Positions 44,905 to 55,578 of a stretch of DNA of 64,000 nucleotides are shown here, in pieces. Under the pieces are notes generated by a model. The model was not told where the DNA came from, searched no databases, and worked only from the letters and a program-made list of their open reading frames with translations. The position numbers were made by a program, and so were the translations under genes. Source of the DNA: a bacterium (lineage in GTDB: Bacteria; JAMCPX01). The stretch is taken from assembly GCA_021787665.1 (NCBI GenBank), contig JAJYLN010000001.1, positions 1-64,000 of the forward strand. The letters run 5' to 3'. Every line of letters begins with the position of its first letter. Position 1 is the first letter of the stretch.

Positions 44905-45540
44905 ATGATGCCAGAGCACAAGGATCTCCTCCGGAACTATCTCGGCGACCATCACATAAGGGACATCGACGTCTGCCTCGACGCGTTCGAGAACCTCATC
45001 AAAGAGCTCATGCGGTGGAACCATGCCATCAACCTCACGGCCATCCGCGACGAGCACGGCATCGTGGTGAGGCACTTCATAGACTCGCTGACACCGCTGA
45101 GGTTCATAGGGGACCGGGACTTCATACTCGACATAGGCAGCGGGGCCGGGTTTCCGGGCATACCCATCAAGCTCGCGAAGCCTTCGGTACGCCTGGTAAT
45201 GCTTGACGCACGGTCAAAAAAGGTAAACTTTATCAACAGTATGATAAACCTCCTGAAGCTCACCGACACGGCAGCGCTGCACCAGAGGGCTGAAGCCAGG
45301 GATTTTCAGGCACTCATGGCCGGGAGCTTCGACGTGGTCATATCGAGGGCAGCGTTCCCGTTACCTGAACTCGCCTCGCTGTCTCTTCCGTATCTGAAAA
45401 AAGGTGGGAGGCTGATCGCCATGCAATCGAAAAAGGCGGAAGGCACGGCTGTCCGCGGAGATCTTCAAAAGATCGACGAGTTTGCCACCGATCTGCCCGA
45501 CGGCTCGTTCAGAAGAATTATGATCTTCAAGAAAGGATAG
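44905..45540 (+). CDS. rsmG: 16S rRNA (guanine527-N7)-methyltransferase
   Basis: SAM-dependent methyltransferase modifying G527 of 16S rRNA. The product has 211 residues. The SAM motif is DIGSGAGFPGIPIKLAKP (about residues 72-89), preceded by NLTAIRDEHGIVVRHFIDSL, both characteristic of RsmG/GidB. The VVISRAAFPLPEL block follows. It is usually encoded near gyr/mnm/parAB; here it lies between the Crp-like regulator and queD (3-nt gap). Confidence 0.95.
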   Translation: MMPEHKDLLRNYLGDHHIRDIDVCLDAFENLIKELMRWNHAINLTAIRDEHGIVVRHFIDSLTPLRFIGDRDFILDIGSGAGFPGIPIKLAKPSVRLVMLDARSKKVNFINSMINLLKLTDTAALHQRAEARDFQALMAGSFDVVISRAAFPLPELASLSLPYLKKGGRLIAMQSKKAEGTAVRGDLQKIDEFATDLPDGSFRRIMIFKKG

Positions 45541-45543
45541 GAC

Positions 45544-45912
45544 ATGTACGAATTAGGCATAACAAGAAGGTTTTCGGCGGCCCACAGACTGGTCAGCTAT
45601 GAGGGCAGGTGCGAGGCACTTCATGGGCACAACTACAGGGTCGAGGTCGTCGTGCAGGGGGACACGCTCGTCAACGGCCTGCTGATTGATTTCAAGCTAC
45701 TCAAGCAGAAGGTCGACGAGGTCATAAAATCGTTGGACCATGTTTACCTGAACGACCTGGAACCATTCAAGAAATCGGAGCCTTCCGCGGAAAACATAGC
45801 AGCGTACATTTATACCGGGGTCGTGCGCCAGCTCGGCGATGCGGTGCGTATACGACAGGTCAAGGTGTGGGAAGCGGACGATACGTGGGCACTCTACAGG
45901 ACAGAAGAATGA
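45544..45912 (+). CDS. queD: 6-carboxy-5,6,7,8-tetrahydropterin synthase / PTPS family
   Basis: A 122-residue zinc enzyme of the T-fold. Zinc and catalytic residues lie in FSAAHRL and CEALHGHNY (Cys near 28 and the HGH pair). QueD converts dihydroneopterin triphosphate to 6-carboxytetrahydropterin for queuosine; related members make sepiapterin or 6-hydroxymethyl-dihydropterin. The directly overlapping folE2 (4 nt) supplies the substrate, which supports the pterin assignment. queC/queE are not in the window, so the queuosine versus folate branch is unresolved. Confidence 0.9.
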   Translation: MYELGITRRFSAAHRLVSYEGRCEALHGHNYRVEVVVQGDTLVNGLLIDFKLLKQKVDEVIKSLDHVYLNDLEPFKKSEPSAENIAAYIYTGVVRQLGDAVRIRQVKVWEADDTWALYRTEE

Positions 45913-46709
45913 GCGCGAAGCATACGAGGCCCCGGAGGGCTATCAGGGACGTCCAGAGCAGCTTCGACAGCAGGGGTATCGGCATAGACAAGGTCGGCAT
46001 AAAGAACATACGCTATCCTATCGTGGTGCTCGACAGGTCTAACACCATCCAGCATACCATCGCTAGTATCAACATGTACGTGGATCTGCCCAAGCAGTTC
46101 AAGGGCACCCACATGAGCAGGTTCGTCGAGATCCTGAACGAGTACAGGGGCAACATAAGCATACGGGACTATCCCGGCATACTCGAGAAGATGCGGGAGC
46201 GGTTCAACGCCCGCTCGGCACACCTCGAGATCGAGTTCCCCTACTTCATAGAGAAAAAATCCCCGGTAACGCATGCCCGCAGTCTCATGGAATACACCTG
46301 CACATTCATCGGAATAAGGAACGGCACGGGAACGGACTTCGTGCTCATCATCAGGGTACCCGTACTCACCCTGTGTCCCTGCTCCAAGGAGATCAGCAAA
46401 TACGGCGCGCATAACCAGAGGAGCTTCGTTACCGTCCATCTTCGTTTCAAGGGGCTGGTATGGATAGAAGAGATCGTGACCTTAGTCGAGGCCTCTGCCT
46501 CGGGCCAGTTGTACTCCCTGCTCAAAAGACCGGATGAAAAGTACGTGACCGAGTTCGCCTACGATAACCCGATGTTCGTGGAGGATGTCGTGCGGGAGGT
46601 AGCCCGCAAGCTCAAGAAGAACGACAGGATCGTGAGCTTCTCGGTGGAGGCCGAGAACCTCGAGTCCATCCACAACCACAATGTCTATGCATACGTGGAG
46701 TCGCGGTAG
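45909..46709 (+). CDS. folE2: GTP cyclohydrolase FolE2 (type IB)
   Basis: Converts GTP to 7,8-dihydroneopterin triphosphate, the first step of folate and queuosine pterin synthesis, in a zinc-independent, metal-flexible enzyme. The product has about 266 residues from MSAKHTRPRR; this ATG overlaps the queD stop. Family blocks DVQSSFDSRGIGIDKVG, SHARSLMEY (here THARSLMEY), VPVLTLCPCSKEIS with the active-site cysteine pair and YSLLKRPDEKYVTEFAYDNP are all present. Confidence 0.95.
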   Translation: MSAKHTRPRRAIRDVQSSFDSRGIGIDKVGIKNIRYPIVVLDRSNTIQHTIASINMYVDLPKQFKGTHMSRFVEILNEYRGNISIRDYPGILEKMRERFNARSAHLEIEFPYFIEKKSPVTHARSLMEYTCTFIGIRNGTGTDFVLIIRVPVLTLCPCSKEISKYGAHNQRSFVTVHLRFKGLVWIEEIVTLVEASASGQLYSLLKRPDEKYVTEFAYDNPMFVEDVVREVARKLKKNDRIVSFSVEAENLESIHNHNVYAYVESR

Positions 46710-46753
46710 GCACCGATAAATCCAACACGGCGGATTATTTCCCGTTCAGATAT

Positions 46754-49272
<2,519 letters not shown>

Positions 49273-49692
49273 CTATCCCTTTTTCTCGATGGATATATAG
49301 CTTCTGACGAACTCGGCAATCTTTTCTTTTGTCTTCTCGTCGTTTATCGCTACGAGCTTATCCAGAATGGTCCATTCCGGCGTGTCCGGTCGTATCACAT
49401 AGCCGTTAAACACAAAGCTGTGATTGACATTCTTGCCACTCCGGTACGAAGGACCGCGTAACAGCCAGTCCACCGTTACATTACCCATGTCCGCTATCTT
49501 CGCGAGTGTATTGAGTGAAGGGGTGATCTGATCGGTCTCGTACACGCTCACGGCATCCTGAGACTTATTCAGCAACTCGCCGAACGCTGTCTGTGTTCTG
49601 TCGCCCCTAATCAGCCGTATCCTTTGTCCCATGGTGAGCTTCTCCGGATCCGTCTGCTTTAGCTTCTCTGTTACCTCTTTACTTGTTCTCAT
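49273..49692 (-). CDS. XRE-type helix-turn-helix protein
   Basis: A 139-residue probable transcription factor. A cro/CI-type HTH spans about residues 20-80 (GQRIRLIRGDRTQTAFGELLNKSQDAVSVYE), followed by VTVDWLLRG, common in XRE proteins. The C-terminal 60 residues are helical and uncharacterised. It has a strong ribosome site (GGGAGGAG, 2-3 nt inside the PilZ gene end), overlaps the PilZ gene by 14 nt and precedes gyrB by 9 nt. This placement suggests it could influence gyrB expression or respond to supercoiling or phase, but there is no direct evidence. Confidence 0.8.
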   Translation of the reverse strand: MRTSKEVTEKLKQTDPEKLTMGQRIRLIRGDRTQTAFGELLNKSQDAVSVYETDQITPSLNTLAKIADMGNVTVDWLLRGPSYRSGKNVNHSFVFNGYVIRPDTPEWTILDKLVAINDEKTKEKIAEFVRSYISIEKKG

Positions 49693-50032
49693 ACTCCTCC
49701 CTTGTATTCATTAAGCCGCTCTTCAGGTCGGCCTCGTTTATAGCATCCACATCGACAAACTCTATTCCCATCCCGGCGTAGACCTTCCGGCCTGCGTCCT
49801 CCTCCTTACTGTGCCAGACTACCTTTCCCTTCAATTTAAACTTCCTTCTCACACCCGGGAGGAAAAAATCAAGAAAAACGAGATTGCCAACCGGTGAAAG
49901 CCTGTCGGCTTCCAGAAACATGCCTCCCCGGCTTATGTCCCTCGTATACCCAACCTCTATGTCGCTACCATCGAGGAAGTCAATCATCACGTTAATCCTG
50001 CGCCTGTAAAACCTTCTCCGTTCCATGACCAC
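49679..50032 (-). CDS. PilZ-domain protein (cyclic-di-GMP receptor candidate)
   Basis: A 117-residue single PilZ domain. Both cyclic-di-GMP-binding elements are visible: an arginine-rich N-terminal RRRFYRRRINVMIDF and TRDISRGGMF (D/NxSxxG). It is therefore likely able to bind the messenger. The modelled start is GTG; an ATG lies two codons further. A near-consensus promoter ends 9 nt before the GTG, and there is no ribosome site. First gene of the PilZ-XRE-gyrB-membrane-peptide unit. Confidence 0.88.
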   Translation of the reverse strand: MVMERRRFYRRRINVMIDFLDGSDIEVGYTRDISRGGMFLEADRLSPVGNLVFLDFFLPGVRRKFKLKGKVVWHSKEEDAGRKVYAGMGIEFVDVDAINEADLKSGLMNTREEYENK

Positions 50033-50041
50033 TCGTAGAAA

Positions 50042-50070
50042 ATTATAATAAGGAATAACGCAATAGTCAA
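50042..50070 (-). promoter_or_regulatory. Promoter of the PilZ-XRE-gyrB unit
   Basis: Minus-strand TTGACT and TATAAT are separated by exactly 17 bp, the best consensus promoter in the window. Its -10 ends 9 nt before the GTG start, giving a 5' leader of only a few nucleotides. Confidence 0.75.
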
Positions 50071-50122
50071 ATAGCCAAAAACAGTACTCTTTTTAAGTTT
50101 TTTGACCATGCGTCAGGGAGAC

Positions 50123-50191
50123 TTGACAGGGTATAAATGAATTGTTATTCTTTTGCATGAAGCATGGTTCATAATATGAACGAGTGCTCAT
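50123..50191 (+). promoter_or_regulatory. Promoter and TetR-type operator of the efflux operon
   Basis: TTGACA (50123-50128), 17 bp, TATTCT (50146-50151). About 20 nt after the predicted start lies ATGAACGAGTGCTCAT (50176-50191), close to the TGAAC-N-GTTCA inverted repeats bound by many AcrR/TetR proteins. The operator is downstream of +1, consistent with repression by the TetR gene that follows. A second -10-like TATAAA lies just before that gene. Confidence 0.5.
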
Positions 50192-50319
50192 TGCAAGGCG
50201 GTCCAGAGCATTTGCATGGTCGTTACCGACGATGGACGGCGCTGTTTTCAGCCTCAGGAAGATCGACACTGCAGAAACAGCGTGAATATCGAAGAGACGT
50301 TACGATATAAAAAGGCAGC

Positions 50320-50937
50320 ATGAAATTAACGAGAAGGGAAAGAGAAAAGCTCAGGAAGAACCAGGAGATCATCGAGGCATCGATAAAGGTCTTCTCGGAG
50401 AAAGGCTTCTACGGAGCAACCATGCACGACATCGCAGAGGTGGTCGAAATGGGGGTCGGGACTCTCTATCAATACTTCAAGAGCAAGGACGACCTCTACT
50501 ACAATGCGATCCTCTATAAACTCAACGAGTTCCATGATTTCTATGGAGCGAGACTCAGGGAAGGGCAGAATTTCATCGACAGCATATCCGATGTGATAGC
50601 TGCTTGGATCGAATACTTCAGCAAGAACAATGACTTCTTCGCCATCGTGTTCTCGGAATGGCTCAATGTGAAGAAGTCCTTCGCGAGGAAATTAAAGAAG
50701 CGTCTGACAAATGAGTTCACGGAAAAGTACAACGAGATAGTCAGACTTATACAGAAAGGGAAAGGATCGGGCGAGATAAGCGGTGATGTCAGTACCGAAG
50801 TCCTGAGCTCCATGATATTCGGAACCATACAGCACATGATCCATAAGGGTGCAATGGAAAAAGAGGCGATCGCGCCAGCTCTTGTTGCAGAAAGCATCAT
50901 AACGATCCTATCATCCGGGATAGTAATCAGGAAATGA
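50320..50937 (+). CDS. TetR/AcrR family transcriptional repressor
   Basis: A 205-residue regulator. The N-terminal HTH lies in ASIKVFSEKGFYGATMHDIAE (given in part), then MGVGTLYQYFKSKDDLY, the family signature, at about residues 20-65. The C-terminal ligand-binding region is helical with TetR_C-like spacing. Its stop overlaps the TolC-type gene's ATG by 4 nt, so it is cotranscribed with the pump it presumably represses. A candidate operator lies 130 nt upstream. The inducer is unknown. Confidence 0.93.
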   Translation: MKLTRREREKLRKNQEIIEASIKVFSEKGFYGATMHDIAEVVEMGVGTLYQYFKSKDDLYYNAILYKLNEFHDFYGARLREGQNFIDSISDVIAAWIEYFSKNNDFFAIVFSEWLNVKKSFARKLKKRLTNEFTEKYNEIVRLIQKGKGSGEISGDVSTEVLSSMIFGTIQHMIHKGAMEKEAIAPALVAESIITILSSGIVIRK

Positions 50938-52274
50938 GGATATACATGAAAACAAAGATTCTATCGTTGGCCCTGTTGTTGCTGACGCTGGGACTTCCTT
51001 CCGGCTCCCGTGCGTGCGAGACACTGAGCCTTAATGAAGCCGTCCGGCTGGCGGTGGCAAATAATAAGGATATAAAGCAGGCGCGGGAAGGTAAGAATGC
51101 GGCACACGCCCGGCTCATGGAGGCGATGGCTGGATTCATGCCGAGTATCACCGGATCGGCGCAGTACATATTCACCCATCAGGTGCCCATGATCCCCATA
51201 CCCGCCAACTCGTTCGGGCCAAACTTCCCGCCCAGCGAGCTGAATGTGAGGCTCGATACGACCTTCGAATATGCCGCAGGATTCAATGCCGTGTTGCCCT
51301 TGTTCTCCGGGGGTATGGTGTGGCACAACTACGCGGCCTCGAAACACCTGTACGAGTCTGCTTCCGAGACAGAACAGGCGGAAAGACAGAACATCATATA
51401 CCAGGTCAAGAAGGCCTTCTACGGCCTGCTCCTTGCAAAGGAATCTGTCGACGTCCTTCAGCATTCCAGGGATCTTGCGGCGGAGCACTTCAGGGTCACC
51501 AGGGAAAGGTACCACGCGGGCGAGGCCTCGGAACTCGACATGCTCAACGCCAAAGTGAGCCTGTCCAATCTGGATCCACAGCTTATAGCTACCCGCAACA
51601 ATGTGAAAATAGCCGAACTCGCCCTAAAAAACGTGATCGGCGTCGAGTTTACCGATACGCTCTGTGCAAAATCAGACGTCGTGCTGCCGTCGTTTTCCAA
51701 CGATCTCCATTACTACCAGGCCCAGGCAGAACAGAACAACTATCAACTAAAGATATTGAGCAGGCAGCTTTCCGCAGCCGGAGATTATAAAAAGGTATCC
51801 GTGGGCAGATTCCTGCCCACCCTCGCAATCACCGGCAATTATGACTGGCTGAGCAACGCCTTTTCGGGCGCCTGGCAGGACATATACCAGGCAGCGCTCG
51901 TACTGGAGATCCCCTTGTTCAACGGGGGAGCCGATGTGGGCAGGATGAAGGAAGCGTCCTCGAACTATTACAGGCTTGTGTTTGCACGGTCCGAGGCGAA
52001 AGATACGATACGGATCTCGACCGAGGCCGCATACTCGAACGCGCTGGTATCGGAGAAAGAGATCAAGTCCGCTCAGAATGCACTGGATACGGCCCAGACG
52101 GCCGAGACCATAGCGGAAGAGCAATACAGGACAGGTATGGCCACGAACCTCGACGTCCTCAACGCAAACCTCGGCCTCATAGAGGCAGAGATGAACTACA
52201 TAAAGGCAAAATACAGCTACCTTCTTGCCATAGCCGATCTGGAAAGAATCATAGGGTCGGCCTCTGCAGAGTAG
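50934..52274 (+). CDS. TolC-family outer-membrane channel protein
   Basis: Outer-membrane efflux protein of 446 residues. The signal peptide ends near SRA (residue 27), then LSLNEAVRLAVANNKDIKQAREG, the standard first TolC repeat. Two repeated coiled-coil/beta segments follow, with the second beginning near AQAEQNNYQLKILSRQL and containing VLEIPLFNGGADVGRMKEA. It forms the exit duct for the HlyD/EmrB-type pump encoded downstream. An internal ATG four codons on is an alternative start. Confidence 0.93.
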   Translation: MRIYMKTKILSLALLLLTLGLPSGSRACETLSLNEAVRLAVANNKDIKQAREGKNAAHARLMEAMAGFMPSITGSAQYIFTHQVPMIPIPANSFGPNFPPSELNVRLDTTFEYAAGFNAVLPLFSGGMVWHNYAASKHLYESASETEQAERQNIIYQVKKAFYGLLLAKESVDVLQHSRDLAAEHFRVTRERYHAGEASELDMLNAKVSLSNLDPQLIATRNNVKIAELALKNVIGVEFTDTLCAKSDVVLPSFSNDLHYYQAQAEQNNYQLKILSRQLSAAGDYKKVSVGRFLPTLAITGNYDWLSNAFSGAWQDIYQAALVLEIPLFNGGADVGRMKEASSNYYRLVFARSEAKDTIRISTEAAYSNALVSEKEIKSAQNALDTAQTAETIAEEQYRTGMATNLDVLNANLGLIEAEMNYIKAKYSYLLAIADLERIIGSASAE

Positions 52275-52352
52275 TCCAGACACCCCCAACAGAAGACGGA
52301 CACAGACGATCGAACAGGAAGTAATCCCCGATAAGGAGAAAGGAAAACAACC

Positions 52353-53315
52353 ATGGAAGAAACGGAAAGGCCACATGCGGGCAAGGGTAAGAAGAAGCCA
52401 CTGAGCCAGCCGAGGGTGTTCGTCCCCCTGATACTGGTGACACTCGGGCTGATCTTCGGACTTGTATGGTGGAGGTACTGGGCAAACTTCGTTTATACGG
52501 AGGACGCTCAGGTGGATGCACACCTCCTGATAATCAGCTCGCCCCTGCCGGCGTACATAGCGCAACTCTACGTGGACGAAGGGAACGATGTCACGAAGGG
52601 ACAGCCGCTCGCGACGGTAATCCTCTCGAACATTGTCACGGAAAAAGACCTGAAATCCGCGCACGCCAATGCAAACACCCAGTATGAGCGGGCGAAGAAC
52701 GCGGTCGACGTGCTTACCGCACAGCTGCTCGATGCAAAGAGGAACGAGCAGCGGCTCGAACGCGTGTACAGGAAGGGCGGCACAAGCGAGCAGGGCCTGC
52801 TCGACGCAAAGACTCGTTACGAGGTGCTGAAATCTGAGTATAACACCGCACAGGCCACGCTGGGTTTCGCAAAGACCATTCTCGACGCTACACGGAGCAG
52901 GCTCGCGGGCATCGTGCTGAAGAGCCCCATCAACGGGAGGGTCTCTCAGAGATACGCAAACTTAGGCCAGAACATGGCCCCCGGGGAACCGATCTTCGGG
53001 CTCGTGGACCTCAAGGATGTGTGGATAGAGGCCAACGTCAAGGAGACGCACGTCGGCACGGTGAGGCCGGGACAAAAGGTCGATATCGACGTCGACACCT
53101 ATCCCGGCGTATCGTTCACCGGGACCGTGCTGCATGTGGAGTCGGCCACCATAGGAGCCTACTCGGTCATTCCGTCTGAGAATCCTTCCGGCACGTTCAT
53201 CAAGATCGTTCAGCGCGTACCTGTCAAGATAGTGGTCGATACCATGGGCTATACGCTCAGGCCAGGTATGTCCGTCGAGGTGAAGATCCACACAAGAAAG
53301 TTTTCATGGCTGTAA
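52353..53315 (+). CDS. EmrA/HlyD-type membrane fusion protein
   Basis: Periplasmic adaptor of 320 residues. One N-terminal TM helix (FVPLILVTLGLIFGLVWW, about 28-46), then YTEDAQVDAHLLIIS, the EmrA-type lipoyl half-motif. A coiled-coil hairpin (about 85-190) and the second lipoyl half IVLKSPINGRVSQR follow. The beta-barrel region VNVKETHVGTVRPGQ (here ANVKETHVG) closes the domain. It connects the EmrB-like pump to the TolC-like channel. The pump gene starts 10 nt before its end. Confidence 0.93.
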   Translation: MEETERPHAGKGKKKPLSQPRVFVPLILVTLGLIFGLVWWRYWANFVYTEDAQVDAHLLIISSPLPAYIAQLYVDEGNDVTKGQPLATVILSNIVTEKDLKSAHANANTQYERAKNAVDVLTAQLLDAKRNEQRLERVYRKGGTSEQGLLDAKTRYEVLKSEYNTAQATLGFAKTILDATRSRLAGIVLKSPINGRVSQRYANLGQNMAPGEPIFGLVDLKDVWIEANVKETHVGTVRPGQKVDIDVDTYPGVSFTGTVLHVESATIGAYSVIPSENPSGTFIKIVQRVPVKIVVDTMGYTLRPGMSVEVKIHTRKFSWL

Positions 53316-54889
53316 GCGGCAGCAGCAGCGACAACAAGTCCTACAAGTGGTGGGTCCTTGCGATTGTCATGGTGGGCAGCTTCATGGGGGTGCTCGACAA
53401 CTCTGTCGTGAACGTCGCCCTGCCCCACTTCATGGTCGCGTTCGGGGCTAACACGGAAGAAGTCGAATGGGTCGTTACGGCGTACATGCTTGCGTTTGCC
53501 ATCCTCATGCCGTTGGCCGTTTGGCTGAGGAATCTCCTCGGTCTCAAAGTCGCGTTCCTGCTCGAGCTCGCATTCTTCGTGATCGGATCGTTCCTGTGCA
53601 GCCTCTCGTGGAGCCTCGATTCTCTGATTGTGTTCAGACTCATCCAGGCGGTCGGCGCCGGCGATATCATGCCTACGGGCATGACTATGATTTCCGAGGT
53701 CTTCCCTAAACAAGAGCGCGGCTTCGCGCTCGGCATGTGGGGCATGGGCATAACGGTCGCTCCGGCAATAGGACCGACACTGGGCGGCTATCTGCTCGAC
53801 CATGTGAGCTGGCACGCACTCTTCTACATCAACATCCCGATAGGGGTACTTGCATTCTTCTGGGGCCTGAGCATCCTGAAGCCGGCAAAAGGCGACATCA
53901 ACGTCATGAAGAGCTTTGACTTTATAGGATTTATCACCTTCGGCTTGTTCCTCGGCACGCTGCTCGTGGCACTGACCAAGGGCGAAGAAAAAGGCTGGTC
54001 GTCCGGTTATATACTAAACTTGTTTGCGGTATCGTACTTCTCGTTCTGGCTTTTTATCATCACGGAGTTCACGGTCAAAAAGCCCATCATAGACCTGTCC
54101 ATATTCAAGAACTATAATTTTATCCTCCTCAATATTCTCGGTATCATGCGGTCCATAGCCCTGTTCGGTACCGTCTTCTTGCTCCCGTTGTTCTTCCAGA
54201 ACCTGATGGGCTACTCCGCTACCATGACCGGGATACTCCTGATACCGCAGGCAGTCATGGTCTCCGTCGGCATGCCTTTGGCGGGAAAGATTACCGACAG
54301 GGTGGGCCCCAAGCCGCCGCTCATTTTCGGGATCATAGTGACGGCCATATCCCTGTTCTACTTCCACTCCCTGTCCCTCCTTTCCAATTATGCCTTCATT
54401 GCGACCGGGCTGATGATGCGGGGCTTTGGCATAAGCTTCATCATGGCGCCGGTTACGAGTGCGGCAATCAACTGCCTGAAACCCGAAGAGATCAACCTGG
54501 GTTCCGGTATGTTGAACGTCATCATGCAGACCGGCGGGACCTTCGGCATAGCCATGCTCGGTACGGTCCTCGACATCAGGACGGACTTCTATATGTCTAC
54601 CTTTACGGGCCATTTCCTCCCCAACCTTCCCGTGACCAGGACCCTGTTCCACAGAATGACAGAGTTCGCTCTCATGAAAGGTGCCAGCTTTCATAACGCC
54701 GCGATAGCCGGCAGAGGCGGCTTCATGGCGTACCTCGGTCAATGGGCTATGGTGAGTGCGTTTGATGATGCTTTTCTGATTACCGGGATAATCGTGCTCC
54801 TGGGCATCATCCCGGCGCTCCTGTTCAGGAATGTCATCTACCGGGAAAGGAAGCCCTCCAAAGAAGACATCGAGATCATGGAACTGTAG
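53306..54889 (+). CDS. EmrB/QacA (DHA2) family MFS drug transporter
   Basis: Proton-coupled multidrug exporter of 527 residues with 14 predicted membrane helices. The DHA2 signature in TM1, GVLDNSVVNVALPHFM (about 28-43), and motif C in TM5 (GMGITVAPAIGPTLGGYL) are clear. Together with the TolC-like and HlyD-like proteins it forms a tripartite pump spanning both membranes. Substrates are unknown. The start lies inside the last codons of the adaptor gene. Confidence 0.94.
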   Translation: MAVSGSSSDNKSYKWWVLAIVMVGSFMGVLDNSVVNVALPHFMVAFGANTEEVEWVVTAYMLAFAILMPLAVWLRNLLGLKVAFLLELAFFVIGSFLCSLSWSLDSLIVFRLIQAVGAGDIMPTGMTMISEVFPKQERGFALGMWGMGITVAPAIGPTLGGYLLDHVSWHALFYINIPIGVLAFFWGLSILKPAKGDINVMKSFDFIGFITFGLFLGTLLVALTKGEEKGWSSGYILNLFAVSYFSFWLFIITEFTVKKPIIDLSIFKNYNFILLNILGIMRSIALFGTVFLLPLFFQNLMGYSATMTGILLIPQAVMVSVGMPLAGKITDRVGPKPPLIFGIIVTAISLFYFHSLSLLSNYAFIATGLMMRGFGISFIMAPVTSAAINCLKPEEINLGSGMLNVIMQTGGTFGIAMLGTVLDIRTDFYMSTFTGHFLPNLPVTRTLFHRMTEFALMKGASFHNAAIAGRGGFMAYLGQWAMVSAFDDAFLITGIIVLLGIIPALLFRNVIYRERKPSKEDIEIMEL

Positions 54890-54943
54890 CTCCCGTCTCA
54901 CCCCGTCTTTTAACGTCCATTCCCTGTTTATGACAAAAACTGC

Positions 54944-54984
54944 ATGATAGGGATCATACAACTTCGTGTCAGGATGCCTTATCT
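54944..54984 (+). promoter_or_regulatory. FNR-like box and -10 upstream of hemerythrin
   Basis: ATGATAGGGATCAT (54944-54957) has perfect 5-bp inverted arms around 4 bp and matches FNR consensus TTGATN4ATCAA at 8 of 10 arm positions. A TTATCT -10 at 54979-54984 places the predicted start near 54991, putting the box centre at about -41, the class II activation distance. An FNR/DNR-type regulator, oxygen- or NO-responsive, is the likely binder. Confidence 0.5.
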
Positions 54985-55005
54985 TAAGGAGAAAAGGAGG
55001 ACACC

Positions 55006-55554
55006 ATGGATGCTACATCTATATTGACGCATGAGCATAGGATAATAGAGAGGATGCTCGGCGTGCTCTCGAATTACAGCGCAAAGATCGAGCAGGGAAA
55101 GAAAGTAGATCCGACCAGGCTGAGGGACTGCGTTGACTTTATACGGACATTCGCCGACACGTGCCACCACGCCAAAGAAGAGGGAGTGTTGTTCTCGGAG
55201 ATGGAGACACACAACATGCCGCGCAACGGCGGGCCGGTGGGCGTTATGCTGGCCGAGCACGAGATGGGAAGGAACTTTGTGAAGGGCATGGCGAGCGCCA
55301 TCGACGGGTACGAGCGAGGCGACGCCGGCGCCGGAAGGGAATTCGTGAAGAACGCACGGGGATACACAAGCCTTCTCAGCCAGCACATCAACAAGGAAGA
55401 CACTATCCTCTATCCCATGGCAGAAGACATGCTCTCCGGCATGGACCACGAGCTTGTCGAGAGATTCGAGGGAGTCGAGAAAAAGCTCGGCACAAACGTC
55501 CACGAGCGGTACGAGCGGATGGTGGAGCAACTCGAAAAAGACAGCAGGGCGTAG
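55006..55554 (+). CDS. Hemerythrin-like cation-binding domain protein
   Basis: A 182-residue four-helix-bundle protein with the HHE-type iron ligand set: ILTHEHRII (His9/His11), CHHAKEEGVLF, LAEHEMGRNF and QHINKEDTILYPMAE. It lacks a signal peptide, so it is cytoplasmic. Di-iron hemerythrins bind O2 or NO, or handle iron and oxidative stress. The strong ribosome site AAAGGAGG lies 6 nt before the ATG. The FNR-like class II promoter and the neighbouring multiheme cytochrome support a redox/oxygen-defence role. Confidence 0.9.
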   Translation: MDATSILTHEHRIIERMLGVLSNYSAKIEQGKKVDPTRLRDCVDFIRTFADTCHHAKEEGVLFSEMETHNMPRNGGPVGVMLAEHEMGRNFVKGMASAIDGYERGDAGAGREFVKNARGYTSLLSQHINKEDTILYPMAEDMLSGMDHELVERFEGVEKKLGTNVHERYERMVEQLEKDSRA

Positions 55555-55578
55555 GCAACCACGCCCCTATCGACCGTC

